Positions 22,996-37,000 of a DNA stretch of 64,000 bases are shown here, piece by piece. The notes below the pieces were generated by a model. It made no database searches. It was not told the DNA's origin and worked only from the letters and a program-made list of their open reading frames with translations. Position 1 is the first letter of the stretch; the number at the start of each line of letters is the position of its first letter. The position numbers and the translations under genes are program-made. The stretch covers positions 1,178,001 to 1,242,000 of the forward strand of contig WBVU01000012.1 in the NCBI GenBank assembly GCA_009192285.1, read 5' to 3'. Source of the stretch: Morchella semilibera. Taxonomy: Eukaryota; Ascomycota; Pezizomycetes; Pezizales; Morchellaceae.

Positions 22996-23682
22996 AACCC
23001 TATCAATAGTAATAAAAATCTATTCTTTGACCTATTACTCCTATGAACTAATAAAAGCAAAGCTTGGTGCGCATAACATTACCCACAGGTGTATAGCCTC
23101 TGAGGTAAAACCTGTCTTCCTACCAATGCATTCATGGGTTTTTTTTAGCAATCCATGCAAGTCACCCACCAGTAATACCTTAGGTACAACGATAGAAGAA
23201 TGCTCTTTACGTGTCCACGCATCCAAGTAACTTAGCTCCAAAGGGCAACTTCTCAAAGTAATCAATCCTATTACAGAGCCAATACCTGTCTATAAAGTAA
23301 TACCCCTATGCTAGTATATATAACTGTACGACCTTATATACTTAAAATTATTGGTAACTTGTCACCTACCTTGGTACCAGATTATTCACTACAGTCACTA
23401 GAAATCACTCGGCCTGGCACAAAGTTTGAAAATATTCACCACAGGGTCATTCCGCCACGCGAGGATTTACTACAGGCATTATCAGTATAAAGAGGGGAAA
23501 TCCCTCCTAGTGAAAAATCATTTCTATGAAGTCTATCAATGTTCTAGATTTAATTGGGCTTCGAAGCAGAACTTTCACAACGCTAAAATAAAAAAAGATG
23601 CCAGCAAAAAATCCGCTTTATTTGTGAACTATAAACCATTCACCCGATACAGAGCTTTCTTTAATTTTTCGGGTTACATAAA
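22996..23682. other. Intergenic, convergent BUD32 / isomerase 3' ends
   Basis: AT-rich spacer. An AATCACTCGG motif lies at 23403-23412. The short ORFs here are not protein-like. Confidence 0.4.
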
Positions 23683-25591
<1,909 letters not shown>

Positions 25592-26612
25592 TATGGGCTT
25601 CTGATATTGAGTCAATTGTGAGAAATGATCTTTTGCCAATACACCTGACAGGAAGAAGAATGCAATTAACGAATAGAACAGTTTTAAGCTACTGTAGCGG
25701 GGTAGGAGGGGCATCGTGATTGGCGGGGTGCGGGGTAAACAAATTGCCAGGGATATGGAAACATTCGAGCAACGCAAAAATAGCAGCAATAGAGGTTATT
25801 TTATACCTTGGATATTGATTGCGCAGAGGAAGCTATATGATTTATGTCTCCGCTGGGGTAATCTGTCTTTATTTCCTTTGGTAGAACAAAAATGCGGCAC
25901 GGTGATGGAGAATTGGTGGTTGATGTTGATTGATGAAGAAACGGCGAGAATGTGACGTCGACCACGGAGTCGACCCTTATTATAACGTTAGCTATTACCC
26001 TTACTATTATTCCGCCTTCGGCAGACATCGCTGCTGAGATGTCCGCGGATAAATTCCCAGTTGCATCTGAGCGATTTTTAGCGTGCGAAACGCGGGGAGT
26101 TTTTTTTTTTTAAACATTCGGCCCTATCCCGGAAAAATCCTACTCCCAGTATAACAGGTTATTCGAAATCAGGTCTAGGTACCTCGTCTACATCACCGAG
26201 CAGCCACTAAACAGCCGGTTCTTCCCACGAGCTTAATCCCATCTCCTTCCCCCACCTCTGATACGCGGGTTACTTTTACTACTAAGAATTCAGGCATGAC
26301 TCGATTTAGTAATATAATATGTTTCATAACCGCTTAAATTGATGAAACTACTGAAGATACTTAGTCCGAGTATCCGTGAGGTAAAACACCGAGCATCGGG
26401 GACACTGGATGAACTCTCTTCCTCCTTTCCGGTGATTGCGTGCTCACATTTCACCACCTAAGCCGGGCGAAAAACATTTTCTCGGCCATATCACCCCCGA
26501 TTTGACGAAGCTTAGGCCCCTCATTGAAGTAACAGCACCCCAACAAAGAAAAATCTTCTCTAGCTCTATAGTCCCTCCAAAGCCTGCAGTTGTACCCTTC
26601 CTCCTCGTTTCC
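25592..26612. promoter_or_regulatory. Upstream region of the isomerase gene
   Basis: It contains the isomerase promoter and the 3' flank of the small four-cysteine gene. A T run lies at 26101-26112. No gene is recognised; the small ORFs on both strands look spurious. Confidence 0.4.
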
Positions 26613-27096
26613 TTACTCTTTCCCCTCCCCTTCCTCGTCCCTTTTATTTTTGCCAGAAAACGTAAACTTAGGAACTAATGTGAAGTGTTCCTGTAACTCT
26701 TCTCTTGAACGGTCGAATGGATAGGGGCACTAAAACACTCCATCAACAAATCGGCACAAATTACGGGAGGAACCACTCAAGCCAGACCTGTTTGTTTGGA
26801 CACATCACAAATCCTCTACCTTCACTGATCAGGTACTGAAACAAATCTCCAAAACACAACGGGCAAAACAACCCCGTCCCTAGCCCATATTTGTCCCTAT
26901 CAACCCCCATACCCAATGGCCAATCCCTCTCGGAGGCACCAGTTTTCGGCTCGACGGTGACAGGAGATCTGGTTTCAGCAACAGGGGCTTTAGTCGGCGC
27001 ATTTGTAGTCAGAGGAACACTACTCGCGGCCGGTCTTCTGTGTTCTAAGCGTGTTGGGAGAAGTAGTGTTGGCTTTTTGGGAGCTTGTTCTGCCAT
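26613..27096 (-). CDS. Small four-cysteine (zinc-ribbon-like) protein, two exons
   Basis: Exon 1 (27096-26788) starts MAEQAPKKPTLLLPTRLEHR, is Pro/Thr-rich for about 70 residues, then reads GLFCPLCFGDLFQYLI and GFVMCPNKQ. Read straight on, it stops at once (VWLEWFLP). A 58-nt GT-AG intron (26787-26730) in phase 0 instead joins it to CPYPFDRSREELQEHFTLVP and a basic tail, 141 residues in all. The result completes CxxC-x17-CxxxxC, a plausible zinc ribbon. This reading was found by searching for the missing second cysteine pair. I do not recognise the family with certainty. There are no membrane segments. It lies about 1 kb upstream of the isomerase gene, same strand. Confidence 0.6.
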
Positions 27097-28637
27097 TTTT
27101 TATATCGACGTTACCATGATCTATGACCTTGTGAGTTATGACATGATAAAGCTTACTGAGTGCACGGACCATGCGGAGCCTCAAGGTCTTGGCATATGTC
27201 TCCCAAATATCACTCGCCTTTATTTGAATGCGCAAAGCAGCACCCCCCCCCCTTTTGTTATACTACATATAATACATGACATGAAGTCGTTAAAGTTTCT
27301 GCACAAGGATAAGTTATATAAACATACAAGTATTTATTCGCTATATAAGTCGGGTCCTATTAAATTTAGGAATATTTATGTCTTGTAAGTAAATAAACCA
27401 TGCATGGCCTTAATTGATATTATTGCTATATAGAGGACAAAAACCTACTTTGATTGAGTGGCCCATATTCAAAATAAACGCCCATCAGAAAAGCACAAAA
27501 GAGGGTGTTTCCCGGCCTTACCCAAGGCTTTTCACCGGTTGTGTATGTACAACCAGAGCTCACTATAGCTATAAGGGTACCACTCTTCGGTCCGCTTTCC
27601 TCTTTTTGTGTGCTTGGTACCCTTCTATATATAAGGGTATTAATCTTGCTATAAGCTAGCTAGGAAATCAAACTTCGGTCCCAGCCGTATCCTTATAGAG
27701 AGGTTTCACCGCATACACTATAGCTATTATATAAACCCGGCTATCTGCTCGGTATTGTGGCAATCCCCCCCCCCCCCTGAGAAGCTATGGGGGGGTACGT
27801 ATACGACGTAGGGTGTAAACTTGGGCTTTTGCAGCTAATCAATCAAACCGGGAGATTTTACTCCCATAATGATACCAACGCCTAGACTAAGGGTGGAACT
27901 TTCTCTAATTCCCATACAAAAAGTTCCTCTAAAGTTGACACACCAATTCCCTATGCCCTCTCGCTCCATACTTCGAGCTGATTCCCCAACCAAGCATAGC
28001 TAGGGTATACGATAAGGCGCTCAACCGATTGGGTAATGCCACGACATAAGAGCTCTGACCCGACCACCACCTATGTACCCCGCAACGAAAAACTCAAAAG
28101 AAATACTGTCTATGATGGAAGATGGACATGCCCAAAAAGCTGACGTCATGGGCACATTCCTGATGGAATGATCCTTGCTTCTAAATTCTAAATCCCAATC
28201 AACGTGTCGGCGCCCACGGCTCCAATTAAAGTTGGCGACTGACATCATCTTTTTACCTTATCTTTTATCATATCGGGTTTGAATATTGGGGTGCAATTAT
28301 TCCGGCTGTACTCCCTCGTTTCCTCGAGTAGTTGCGCCAAAATTTCTACTAAACAGCAGTACTACTGGTTTGAATTTGGGCGGATAAGATGTTGCTTAGG
28401 GTATGCACCCGGACTAGTGGTACGAGGTAGACATTGATACCACAACTGTTTGAGAATTCTATTCTGTATTGAGTTGATAGTTAATCATCAAGTCTCTGCA
28501 GGTCATAAAGGTATGGCATGATATATGCAGAGCGATGTGATGTCCCAATACTGCTGGAAATCTTTAGTACATGTAATTTGCTAAACCGGCAGGAATAGCT
28601 AGAGTCATGTGCTTTTGATACATACATACATACATAA
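27097..28637. other. Intergenic with a diverged dispersed repeat (about 27830-27950)
   Basis: AT-rich. Two oppositely composed homopolymers (C run about 27765-27778, G run about 27790-27796) could form a short hairpin. The stretch 27830-27950 resembles 3490-3660 (see that entry). A CATA tetranucleotide run lies at about 28620-28635. No gene recognised. Confidence 0.35.
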
Positions 28638-29130
28638 ATGTGGCCTAATGGGCCAGTCTGTACATGGTACAATGTTGGCGTCTCGAGCGGGTCATCTGCC
28701 AGGTTAAGTATGGTGAGTGAAACAAACAGGACATAAGTGAAACTATTGACTTCCGAACTTACAAGGGCCAATTCATCAAGGTCGATTATTGGGAGAAATT
28801 TACACCAACCTGGTCACCCGAGAGAAAACTTGAAAAAAGAAATTGATACTCATTTGGATCACTATCAGCCTCACCAAGTTTTTGAATTGATTAATACTTT
28901 CTCAAGCACTCATGATCAGAGCAAGAAACCTCGACTAATTCGCTCAGGCATTGCGCATATACTCGGGAACTCACGCATGTGAGTCAATTTCAAATATCTC
29001 GGTGTTTGTTTTCCAATCAGACATCATATTTGAAATTAGTACTTATAACCAATTATGTTCTACTAGGTTCCTGCAGAAGGTCGATCAATACATCCGTTCA
29101 CAAAACGCGCAGTACAAGATTGGCCCTTGA
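28638..29130 (+). CDS. Short unknown gene or gene remnant, frame uncertain
   Basis: The best supported part is 28830-28978 joined to 29067-29130 by a GT-AG intron (GTGAGT...CTACTAG). It reads EIDTHLDHYQPHQVFELINT, an Ile/Arg-rich helix (LIRSGIAHILGNSRM) and FLQKVDQYIRSQNAQYKIGP before a TGA. Upstream, an exon 28638-28712 (MWPNGPVCTWYNVGVSS) can splice to 28766 to give FIKVDYWEKFTPTWSPERKL, but that frame differs from the downstream one by one base at the A run near 28833. Without this shift the downstream frame extends back to a stop and has no ATG. I do not recognise the family. It may be the surviving C-terminal part of a larger gene. Confidence 0.4.
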
Positions 29131-32100
29131 TATATTACTCTGGTGTGAGTGTTTTTGATTTCAGGCCTGCATCAAATTGCAATTGCTGCCTCGCATAATT
29201 ACTCTGAAAGGCACTTACCTGATGACAATTAATTAAAATATGGGTATATGTATGTAATATTTTATTAGAGTCATTGCAGGTTGTCGGTTTAAAGTACATG
29301 TACACTAGGGGTTCCACCTCGCGACCGCGAGTTGTGTAGATTTTGGGGAACAGCGGTAAACTAATCCTCTCTCTACGGTACGTATGTACATGTAATTATG
29401 GGAGCCTTCGGCCTTCCCTCCCTCCCCCCCAATTCCCGCCAGTTTAACCTTTCATTGCCTTGTGATACAATTCAGTTCACAGGTCTTGATGTGTCGTGCT
29501 TAGTCAATACCTCCGTCACTCTCAACCAATAAGGTTGCTATGCCAAGGAGTGCGAAAATGTCATAATCTAGTACATAGTAGATATTGTGGTGGTGACCCC
29601 TAACCCTAACAGGTCTGAATATCACTCGGTATCATACGCGCTTAATTAATTAATTAAGCGCGCACTGAGAAATAAAGTTTATTACACAGTCAGTTGGTAA
29701 AGCTTGCTCCATGCTCTTTTACCAAAATAGGGCGGGGATCAAGGACTTGCACCTGTCAGGATCGAAATGGCAATCATCGTCGCTGCACCGGCGAACATGA
29801 AATCGCGCCTTGCGCCCTCATATGAAATAGTAAAGGCTAGTATTTGGCCGGACTTCCAGAATACTACCGAATCATATGCATGAGTTCCTTGCCGCGGCCG
29901 ATCGTACGCAGCAAATCGGTCTCCGATGGAAGCAGCCCAGAAAAGGCACAACTATAATCAAGGTACAATGATATTAAACAAATAGGAGCGCCTATATGCA
30001 TAAAAGCCCAACAATAAGTTAGAAAATCACTTAAACAGAATGACAGTAAATTTGAGCTGGAGACCTACAACATCGGACGAACCTAGGGCCAGAACAGTGA
30101 CTCAACTCAGCCCTTCGGCCTGGTACACTGAGCAGCGATTATATTCCACATGGGATGATTATCGAAGGCCCGGAGAAGTTCTTATATAATGCAAGGCTGA
30201 AATAACCTTATATTCTTTGGCCTGCTTAGGCAGACACCATTATGTTTTACGGGCGATTACACGGCAGATCCCTCGGGCTTTCCCCGCTCTGATGCACAAG
30301 CATATCATCTCAACCCCACGAAGTAGGAAACAATAGTAATATGGCACGGAATCTCCATGCGAGAAGAGTGATTGTTTCCGAAAACACCGGGGGCATCAGC
30401 ATCGGAGTCGTCGGCATCGAATCCTAGGGTACACCCCCGATATATCGATATCAACTCTACAGTTGCTTAACTTACGTGCATTATGGTGCATAGATAAACA
30501 GCCGTTGCGACTTTCCAAACTTCGCACCATATGGTAGATCTCTAGTCCTTGCTGCGCTTGCACCACTCTAAGGCTTCTATAGCCATTTATCTGTTTAACA
30601 CACTTCTATGCTTCGAGACACAAGGCATATTCTTGGCTCAATTCTCAACTTCAAAGGTTCATTGATTGACCCACGTGCACACAATTGCATAATATCACCT
30701 GGAGACAACGAGTGTATGTAATTGTTTTTTTGATCTCTCTGTTCAGATTATACATCCTAATAGCCATTATGCACGCACCTTGTCTGGCAGCACATAGACT
30801 AGAGTACAGTAGAGTCTATATCGACTATACATAGTTACACGACGCCCAGTGGACGACGGTATGACGAGTGCTATGAGGCGGACGATGACAGGCTGAGCGG
30901 GAATCAAAAATATAAAAGAGCAGCCCCGCATGCAACCTTAGGAACCGAATCCAAAATACATATTCCCCACACCTCACTCATCCACGAGCCGCGAAACCCC
31001 ACCTCCTGCTTGCTTGCGTGCCTTCCTCAGTCGCGTTTCCCGACTCAGTTCTGCAGCCTGCAATGCACTGGTGATAGTTCCTTGGGCCATGGTTTCGGGG
31101 CTGGCTGGCTGGCTGGGGGAGACAATTGGTACTCTCCCGTACAGTGCTTCGTTTCGCAGAATTTGTATTAGTTTTGGCTGGCTAATGATTTGTTTTTTAC
31201 CCCCCCGGAGGAAAAATTAAAAATGGGGAGTGCTGCGTACGTGAATGGATATTCCCTTCGTGTTGCCGCTTAATGGAGGAGCTCAAAGAGTACCTACATA
31301 GGAAGTGGAGACGTAGGAGGAGGCTGAGCGAAGTGTCGGGGGATTTTTTCCACGTCATGTCGCACCGCCTCAGGTGTCGGATTTCCCAGCGCCCCTCATC
31401 TGGAGAGAGAGAAATACTTTGTCTATGATCATTTACCTTGATGCGCCACCGATAAAAAAAATTCGTCTTTGTGAGCCGAGGTTTGTATGGGAGGCTGGTA
31501 ACATTGTCAAGTCAGGTGGGATGTTCAAACTATCTGTGTGAATGGGAAATTCGCTGTGGCTGGCTGATGGATTGGGATGGCTGCGGAAACAAGTTCCTGA
31601 CGACAGCCAAAAGTTTGTCCGGGGTCAGCTGGACCCGGTAATGAAAGGGAAGGAGCCACCGGTGCCGGTTTCGTTCGTTGCTGTAATATGGAACGCTTCC
31701 ATTACACTTAGAGCATTATGTACCCCTCACCAAGAAAAGCGAGGGAATTAGAAATCAGGAATCGGGAAATGATGTGATAATTGTCGAGGACTGGACGTCT
31801 CTCGTTCTTCTTGATTCTTCGTACGCAAAAAAAGCATGTAAACCACCCACTGATAGAAACCGTAAACCGTACACATAAATACACAATGTCACAACCGAAG
31901 ATAAAAGAAAAATCACGCAACGAGAAGAGGGTTAAAAAAAAACAAAGTTAACAAAAGAAATTCAGGCCTCTAAGGAGAGGAGAAGGATCGTAAAACGAAG
32001 AAATAAAACAAATATACCAGCCGCCCCAAGCAATTATACCGCGGGGCGGGGAAAAAAAAAAGTAAAAGAAGAGGAAGTAAAGTAGTCGAAGAAGTAGAGA

Positions 32101-32591
32101 GATGTCCTATAACCCAACAAAATGCAAAAAATGCTTCCCTAGTAATCCAATATAACCCTCGGAACAAATGAGACTATAGTACCGAAAATAGCCATTAGAA
32201 AATGACGGATACTTCTCCCTCTCTCTCCTCCCCGCCGTCCAGGCTTCAACCCGGGAGAAAGCAAAAAGCAAAAAAGCATCCTCTAATATACCAAACACCG
32301 CTCCACTCGCACACTCCTTATGACGCCGTTGGCCTGGTCACGGCTTTACCCTAGGTATTGCAGCATTTCGCTAAATCATAGGAATATTGCGCATTAGAGA
32401 AAGAGTTTCTCGAAATAAGTAAAAAAGAAAACGCCAGCCTCCCAAAAAAAGTATGCACACATGACGCGATATATGTACTCGAGAGCCGAAACAAGGGCGC
32501 GATTGTTTTCATAATCGTCGTCGTTAGTCGTCTTTTTTCGTTCTCTTCGAAATTAGGCATCGCCGAACTATCGGTGACGCCGTTAGAAACT
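29131..32591. other. About 3.5 kb with no convincing gene
   Basis: Contains a CCCTAACCCTAAC telomere-like motif (about 29598), a TATCACTCGG motif (29620-29629) and a 26-bp perfect palindrome (29637-29662). The minus-strand frame 29951-29739 is open for 70 codons but has no family resemblance. A GGCT run lies at about 31100-31115. The right end (32350-32590) is the 3' flank of the Ser-rich gene. Confidence 0.4.
29637..29662. repeat. 26-bp perfect palindrome
   Basis: CGCG, then CTTAATTAATTAATTAAG, then CGCG; the sequence equals its own reverse complement with no spacer. It lies 8 bp after a TATCACTCGG motif. Confidence 0.9.
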
Positions 32592-34056
32592 TTAGGCAGT
32601 CCTTGTCCTGGCTGGCATCGGATTTCGACTAATCTGTGCTGATTGACTGCGCGATATCGTTGGTCTTCGGTTGAAAACTTCATCGATGAGTCTTCGGGGT
32701 CCAACGTATTCCATCTTCATCTTCAGCGGGCTGCTGACCATGGGTATAGGCAAAACCATATGGACCGTCTTTTTCTTGTGGAATTTTCGCTTGATGCAAT
32801 CATCCACGAGGGCAGTCAGACCAGTTGCGACAATGACACTAAATTGTAATAAACTCAATTAGTATACCTGGGTCCATGCATTGGAGTGGTTGGAAATATA
32901 GAAATGTAGATCAATGACGGATCTATCAATGTGGGGTGAAGACTTACTCAGCAACATCTGCTAAACAGTTGATCACAGGGTCCTGCGCTGAGTCCCTGAA
33001 GATGAACGATGAGGGGGGTACAAAGCCGCCCTTCGCCTCTTCCGCTTTAGCGCGGGCAGGTGACAAATGGTCAGGTACGATATAAGCGACAACATTATTG
33101 GTGCCGTTGTTAACAAGGTGATAATTGACCTCTTCGCCACCGCCGATCGACCTAATAATAACCCTTTTCCACGAATAACTCTTTCCCCAGTACTCAAAAT
33201 CATACTTCTTGGATGCCTTGCCTCCTCTCCTTGTGAGGTCCACGTGAGCGTAGTTGGAGAATTCCAAAGTGCAGACGTTCGAGATACCCGATGCCTGAGT
33301 TGGGTGTGCAGCTACAGCCGACGATGACTCCTTCACTTGATGATCCTCCTCGTCTTCGTCCAATGATGACGAGTATCCACTATCCTGCCTATTCAACTTG
33401 AATTGCTCCGCCTCCCCCTTCCCACGGAAGCTCTCAAAGGCCCTGCTCAGTGAGCGTTGGAGTTTTGGTCGTACAGGAGCGGGCTTGGCGACTTTTCGCT
33501 TGATGTGGGCAACCTCGCGACCACAATCCCGGCCATAGCGTCTCAGTGAAAAGTCGCGGGCCTTCAAGTCGTACATTCGAAGGTGGAAAAGCGTCAGGTT
33601 CCTTGGTGCCTCTCCGGTTGTTGAAACGTTGGTGTCGACCCTAAGATTCATGTTGCCATCAAGAGTCGAGTCGTCATGCTGGATGTTGAGACGCCTGGTC
33701 GAGGGAAAGAGCTCCGCAAACTCTGAAGGAATCGCCGGGATCGCTTGAGTCTGGATAGGCTCTTTTGGGGCATTATAAGTATGGTATCCGTGCTCGTAGT
33801 AGGGGTAATCCTCCTCCACAAACTCGTCAAAAGACGCAACGGTACTGCAGTAAGTATCCACAGTGCCGCGGGGATTTGAGTGCGAGTAGCTATCGTGGTG
33901 GTCATAGGACTCGGACGGGGAACCAAACTTCGATTCTGCTGATGAGTAGTGTAGTGATGGCACTGAACTGGGTACGGTACTTCGAGACGAACTGCTATCC
34001 CGGGTACTCATATCACTGTCACTGTCATCGTAACGGGGGGAATTTGATGAACTCAT
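32592..34056 (-). CDS. Ser-rich protein with conserved C-terminal domain, function unknown
   Basis: Two exons, 34056-32948 and 32838-32592, joined by a GT-AG intron in phase 2, give 451 residues. The N-terminus MSSSNSPRYDDSDSDMSTRD and about 110 further residues are Ser/Tyr/Asp-rich and disordered. Then LTLFHLRMYDLKARDFSLRR and a basic linker with LQRSLSRAFESFRGKG, a possible phospho- or 14-3-3-type site. The C-terminal domain has SNVCTLEFSNYAHVDLTR, DFEYWGKSYSWKRV, VVAYIVPDHLSPARAKAEEA and, across the intron, INCLADVADVIVATGLTALV with a KRKFHKKK patch. The beta-rich C-terminal pattern recalls the tubby-like/LURP-like folds common in fungi, but that is only a shape-based guess. No membrane span is clear. 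Confidence 0.75.
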
Positions 34057-37000
34057 TTTCGAGTTGTTGAGAAGTGATGTGATGCTATGTTGATTGTGTT
34101 GTAGTGTTGTTGCGTTATGTAGTTGTTGCTGTGTTAGTTGTAGTAGTTGTTGTAGTGTCGACTTGGTATTGTAGAATAGCCACAGATGTTGAAATTCGTA
34201 GAAATGGATTAAAAGAATCTGAAAAAGGTACGGAACGATGGATGATATATAATTATACCGACGAATGTGGCAAATGGTTGAGTCCGGCTGAGTGATCCAG
34301 AATTTCCGGAAAGATCAGGAAACACGGAGAAGGAAAAAAAAGGACGCAGTATGTATGGATAACCGGGTGGGGGAGGGAAAAAGTAGTACGGGGATAAGTA
34401 GTAATGTAATATGTAGTGGATAATAATGGTAATAAAAAAAAGAATGCTGCTTTTCACAAATCGGATGAGAGGAAGAGAATGCAAATGGGGTGAATGGGAA
34501 TTATAGAAATTATCCTATGTGAACTGTCATGGATTCCCTCTGCTGTAAACCCTTCATAAAAAAAAAAGCGAGAGATGTCGACAAGAAGAATGGACACGCC
34601 ACTGTTCGGGATAATATCACCACGTCTGTCGCTAATTTGCTTGCTTTGGAATTGTCTTGAAGGCGTTGGGGGGGAGCAGCGAGCGAGTGAGTGAATGAGT
34701 AGTAGTATAACAGCAAGCAGCAGTTAGCAGCAGCGACGCAGCAGGAGGGAGTGTGATGTTTATTATGAGCGGTTGAGTCCATAATCGATCATGGCCATAC
34801 TTGGCTGGGAGACCCGGGGGGGGTACCACAAACCTAGCCAGCCATGTATGGGGGTGAGTTCCTCCCAGGAGTCCAGGACCTCCCTTCACTCCCTACTTTC
34901 TTGCCTCAGACTGATCTAAGCGGTGTGTCGCAAAGCGCGAGATTGGAACTCAACTGAATCTGGGCAAATGGGCTGCGGGCGAGAGTTCCTTTTCCAGGTG
35001 AGGGGGTAAGGAGGGGGGGTACGATTTGCCAGTCGCCCTCGGCCACACCCACCACTCCTTCCCACACCATTACAGGTCCCCCTACCCCCCCGTGCCCGTG
35101 CCATGCGCGGCGGCTGTGTCCATTCATATTTGGAGGTAAGCATTAGCATACCCACATTAATTCTCACCTACTTATTGAATAGCAGCTTGATGATTATTAC
35201 GCATCTATTGATCAAAAAGAGCGCCTTGTTGTCAGCTATTCGCCCACAGAGTGATGGGAGGGGAGTGGAATGAAATATGTAATCCAAATGAATTGGAGTC
35301 GAAAGTAGGTGTCCTACTACTACGAAGTCTACTTCACTAGAGTACGAGTTACTGCTTCCTGCACAGCTTGCTTCTGCCGACACGGGTCCTATCCCTGTTG
35401 CGCGACGAGCGCAGCAGGAAGCAGCAGCAGGAAGAGTTGGTTGGCTGGTACATATCGTGGTCTGTACCCTCTAATTCGTAGGTGAATGATGAGCTCACCG
35501 TGATGGTCCTTTTCCACGTAAAGGACGTCCCTTGAGAACTTGAAAGCACTGCTGTTCACCGACCAAGTACATTTCAGCAACCTCCCCCTCCCACCCCTAC
35601 CCACCACTATCGTCGCCTCGATCAGCACAGCTAGATTGAATTACAGAACTAGAGACCCAACGAACCATCGTGAGGTTCGTTCACTCGCTCGTCTACTTTA
35701 CCTAACTACCTACTGCAACCAGAAAGGAAGGGGGGGAAAAAAAGGAATATACCAGAGAGAGCAGAAAAAAGTGAGTATTGACCCGACTACTATCCGTTGC
35801 TTGCTGCTTGATGCTGCGTCCTCCCTCTCGACTCTCTCCTCAAAACTTTTCTTTGACCTGAAACGTATCTTCTAAATTCCCCCACAGCAGTAAAAGAATT
35901 AAAAGCAGAGGAGTTTTGCCACTGAGTAAAGTATTGGCACTGGACCTTCCTCGGGAATCTCCTATAATTTGTGCATCTCTTTTTTTTTTTTTTTTTTTCT
36001 TTCTCGTTTCTTTTTGCTTTTGCTTCCTTTCTTTTTCCTTTTCTTAAAATCTGCCATCTTCTCCTCGCCCCGGGTTTATTCATTTACACTTCCCGGGGGA
36101 AACCCTAAGACTACTAGGGGCGTTTAACACTTTAGGTCGTTGCCAATCAACGTTGATAGGACCCCCAAATGTTTGGAAGGCGGCTACCAATGATTAAATG
36201 TCTTTTTAAACTCCAACCAGTACGCAAGAAAAAAAAGGTGTGGTGGCCGCGGGTTGGGTTGGCATAACAACAGCCAAAAAGAAAAAGGAAAGGGAAAAAA
36301 TTCTAGTAGTTCTGGGCTACAAAAAAAAAAAAAAAAGGCAGCAAACGGTGTTACATATCCTCACTCTCACTCTCTTTTCGAAAAATTCCGAATGCATACC
36401 CCTGCACGCTTGGACTTATCAGGACCAACGCAGCCGAGAATCGAATTCGTGGGTGTTATCGCGAGGCCTTCCGTTGGTCCCATTAGAACACCACACACAA
36501 CACACAGGCTCTCTAGTGGAGCGAAGCTAAGACAGGGTTACGATCGTGATGTGCGGTGCGGTGAGCGAGGACTCAACCACACAGCTCACTCACAGCAGCT
36601 GTAGGTACCTAGAGTACCACTTACCATACGCTCTCTTGCCTATCCGTAAGTAGGTACACAGCTTTCCCGTGCAAATACATAAGAGCAGCAGCAGCACAAT
36701 AAATAAAACTAGCCAACCAACCAGCTACAAGCCAGCAAGGCAACAAGGCGGAGATGTCTACCTGCTTGCTTGCTTGCTTGCCTGCGCTGCTCCTCTACAT
36801 AGCTAGCTAGTCAACTAGCTAGTTTCTTCTATTTCATCCGTTCCACTTCCCACATAGTCCAATGTCTGTGTGTTCAAAAAGAATTCCCCGGGAAAAAGAA
36901 GAACAAACACCGGGAAATATATTCTCAAAAAGAAAATTTTAAAAAAAATAAAAAAATAAAAGGGAGCAGATATATATATATAAATAACAATGAGGCCCGT

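Noticed and set aside
29739-29951. 70-codon minus-strand ORF
   Set aside because: Amino-acid pattern not family-like, no splice partners; chance ORF is likely.
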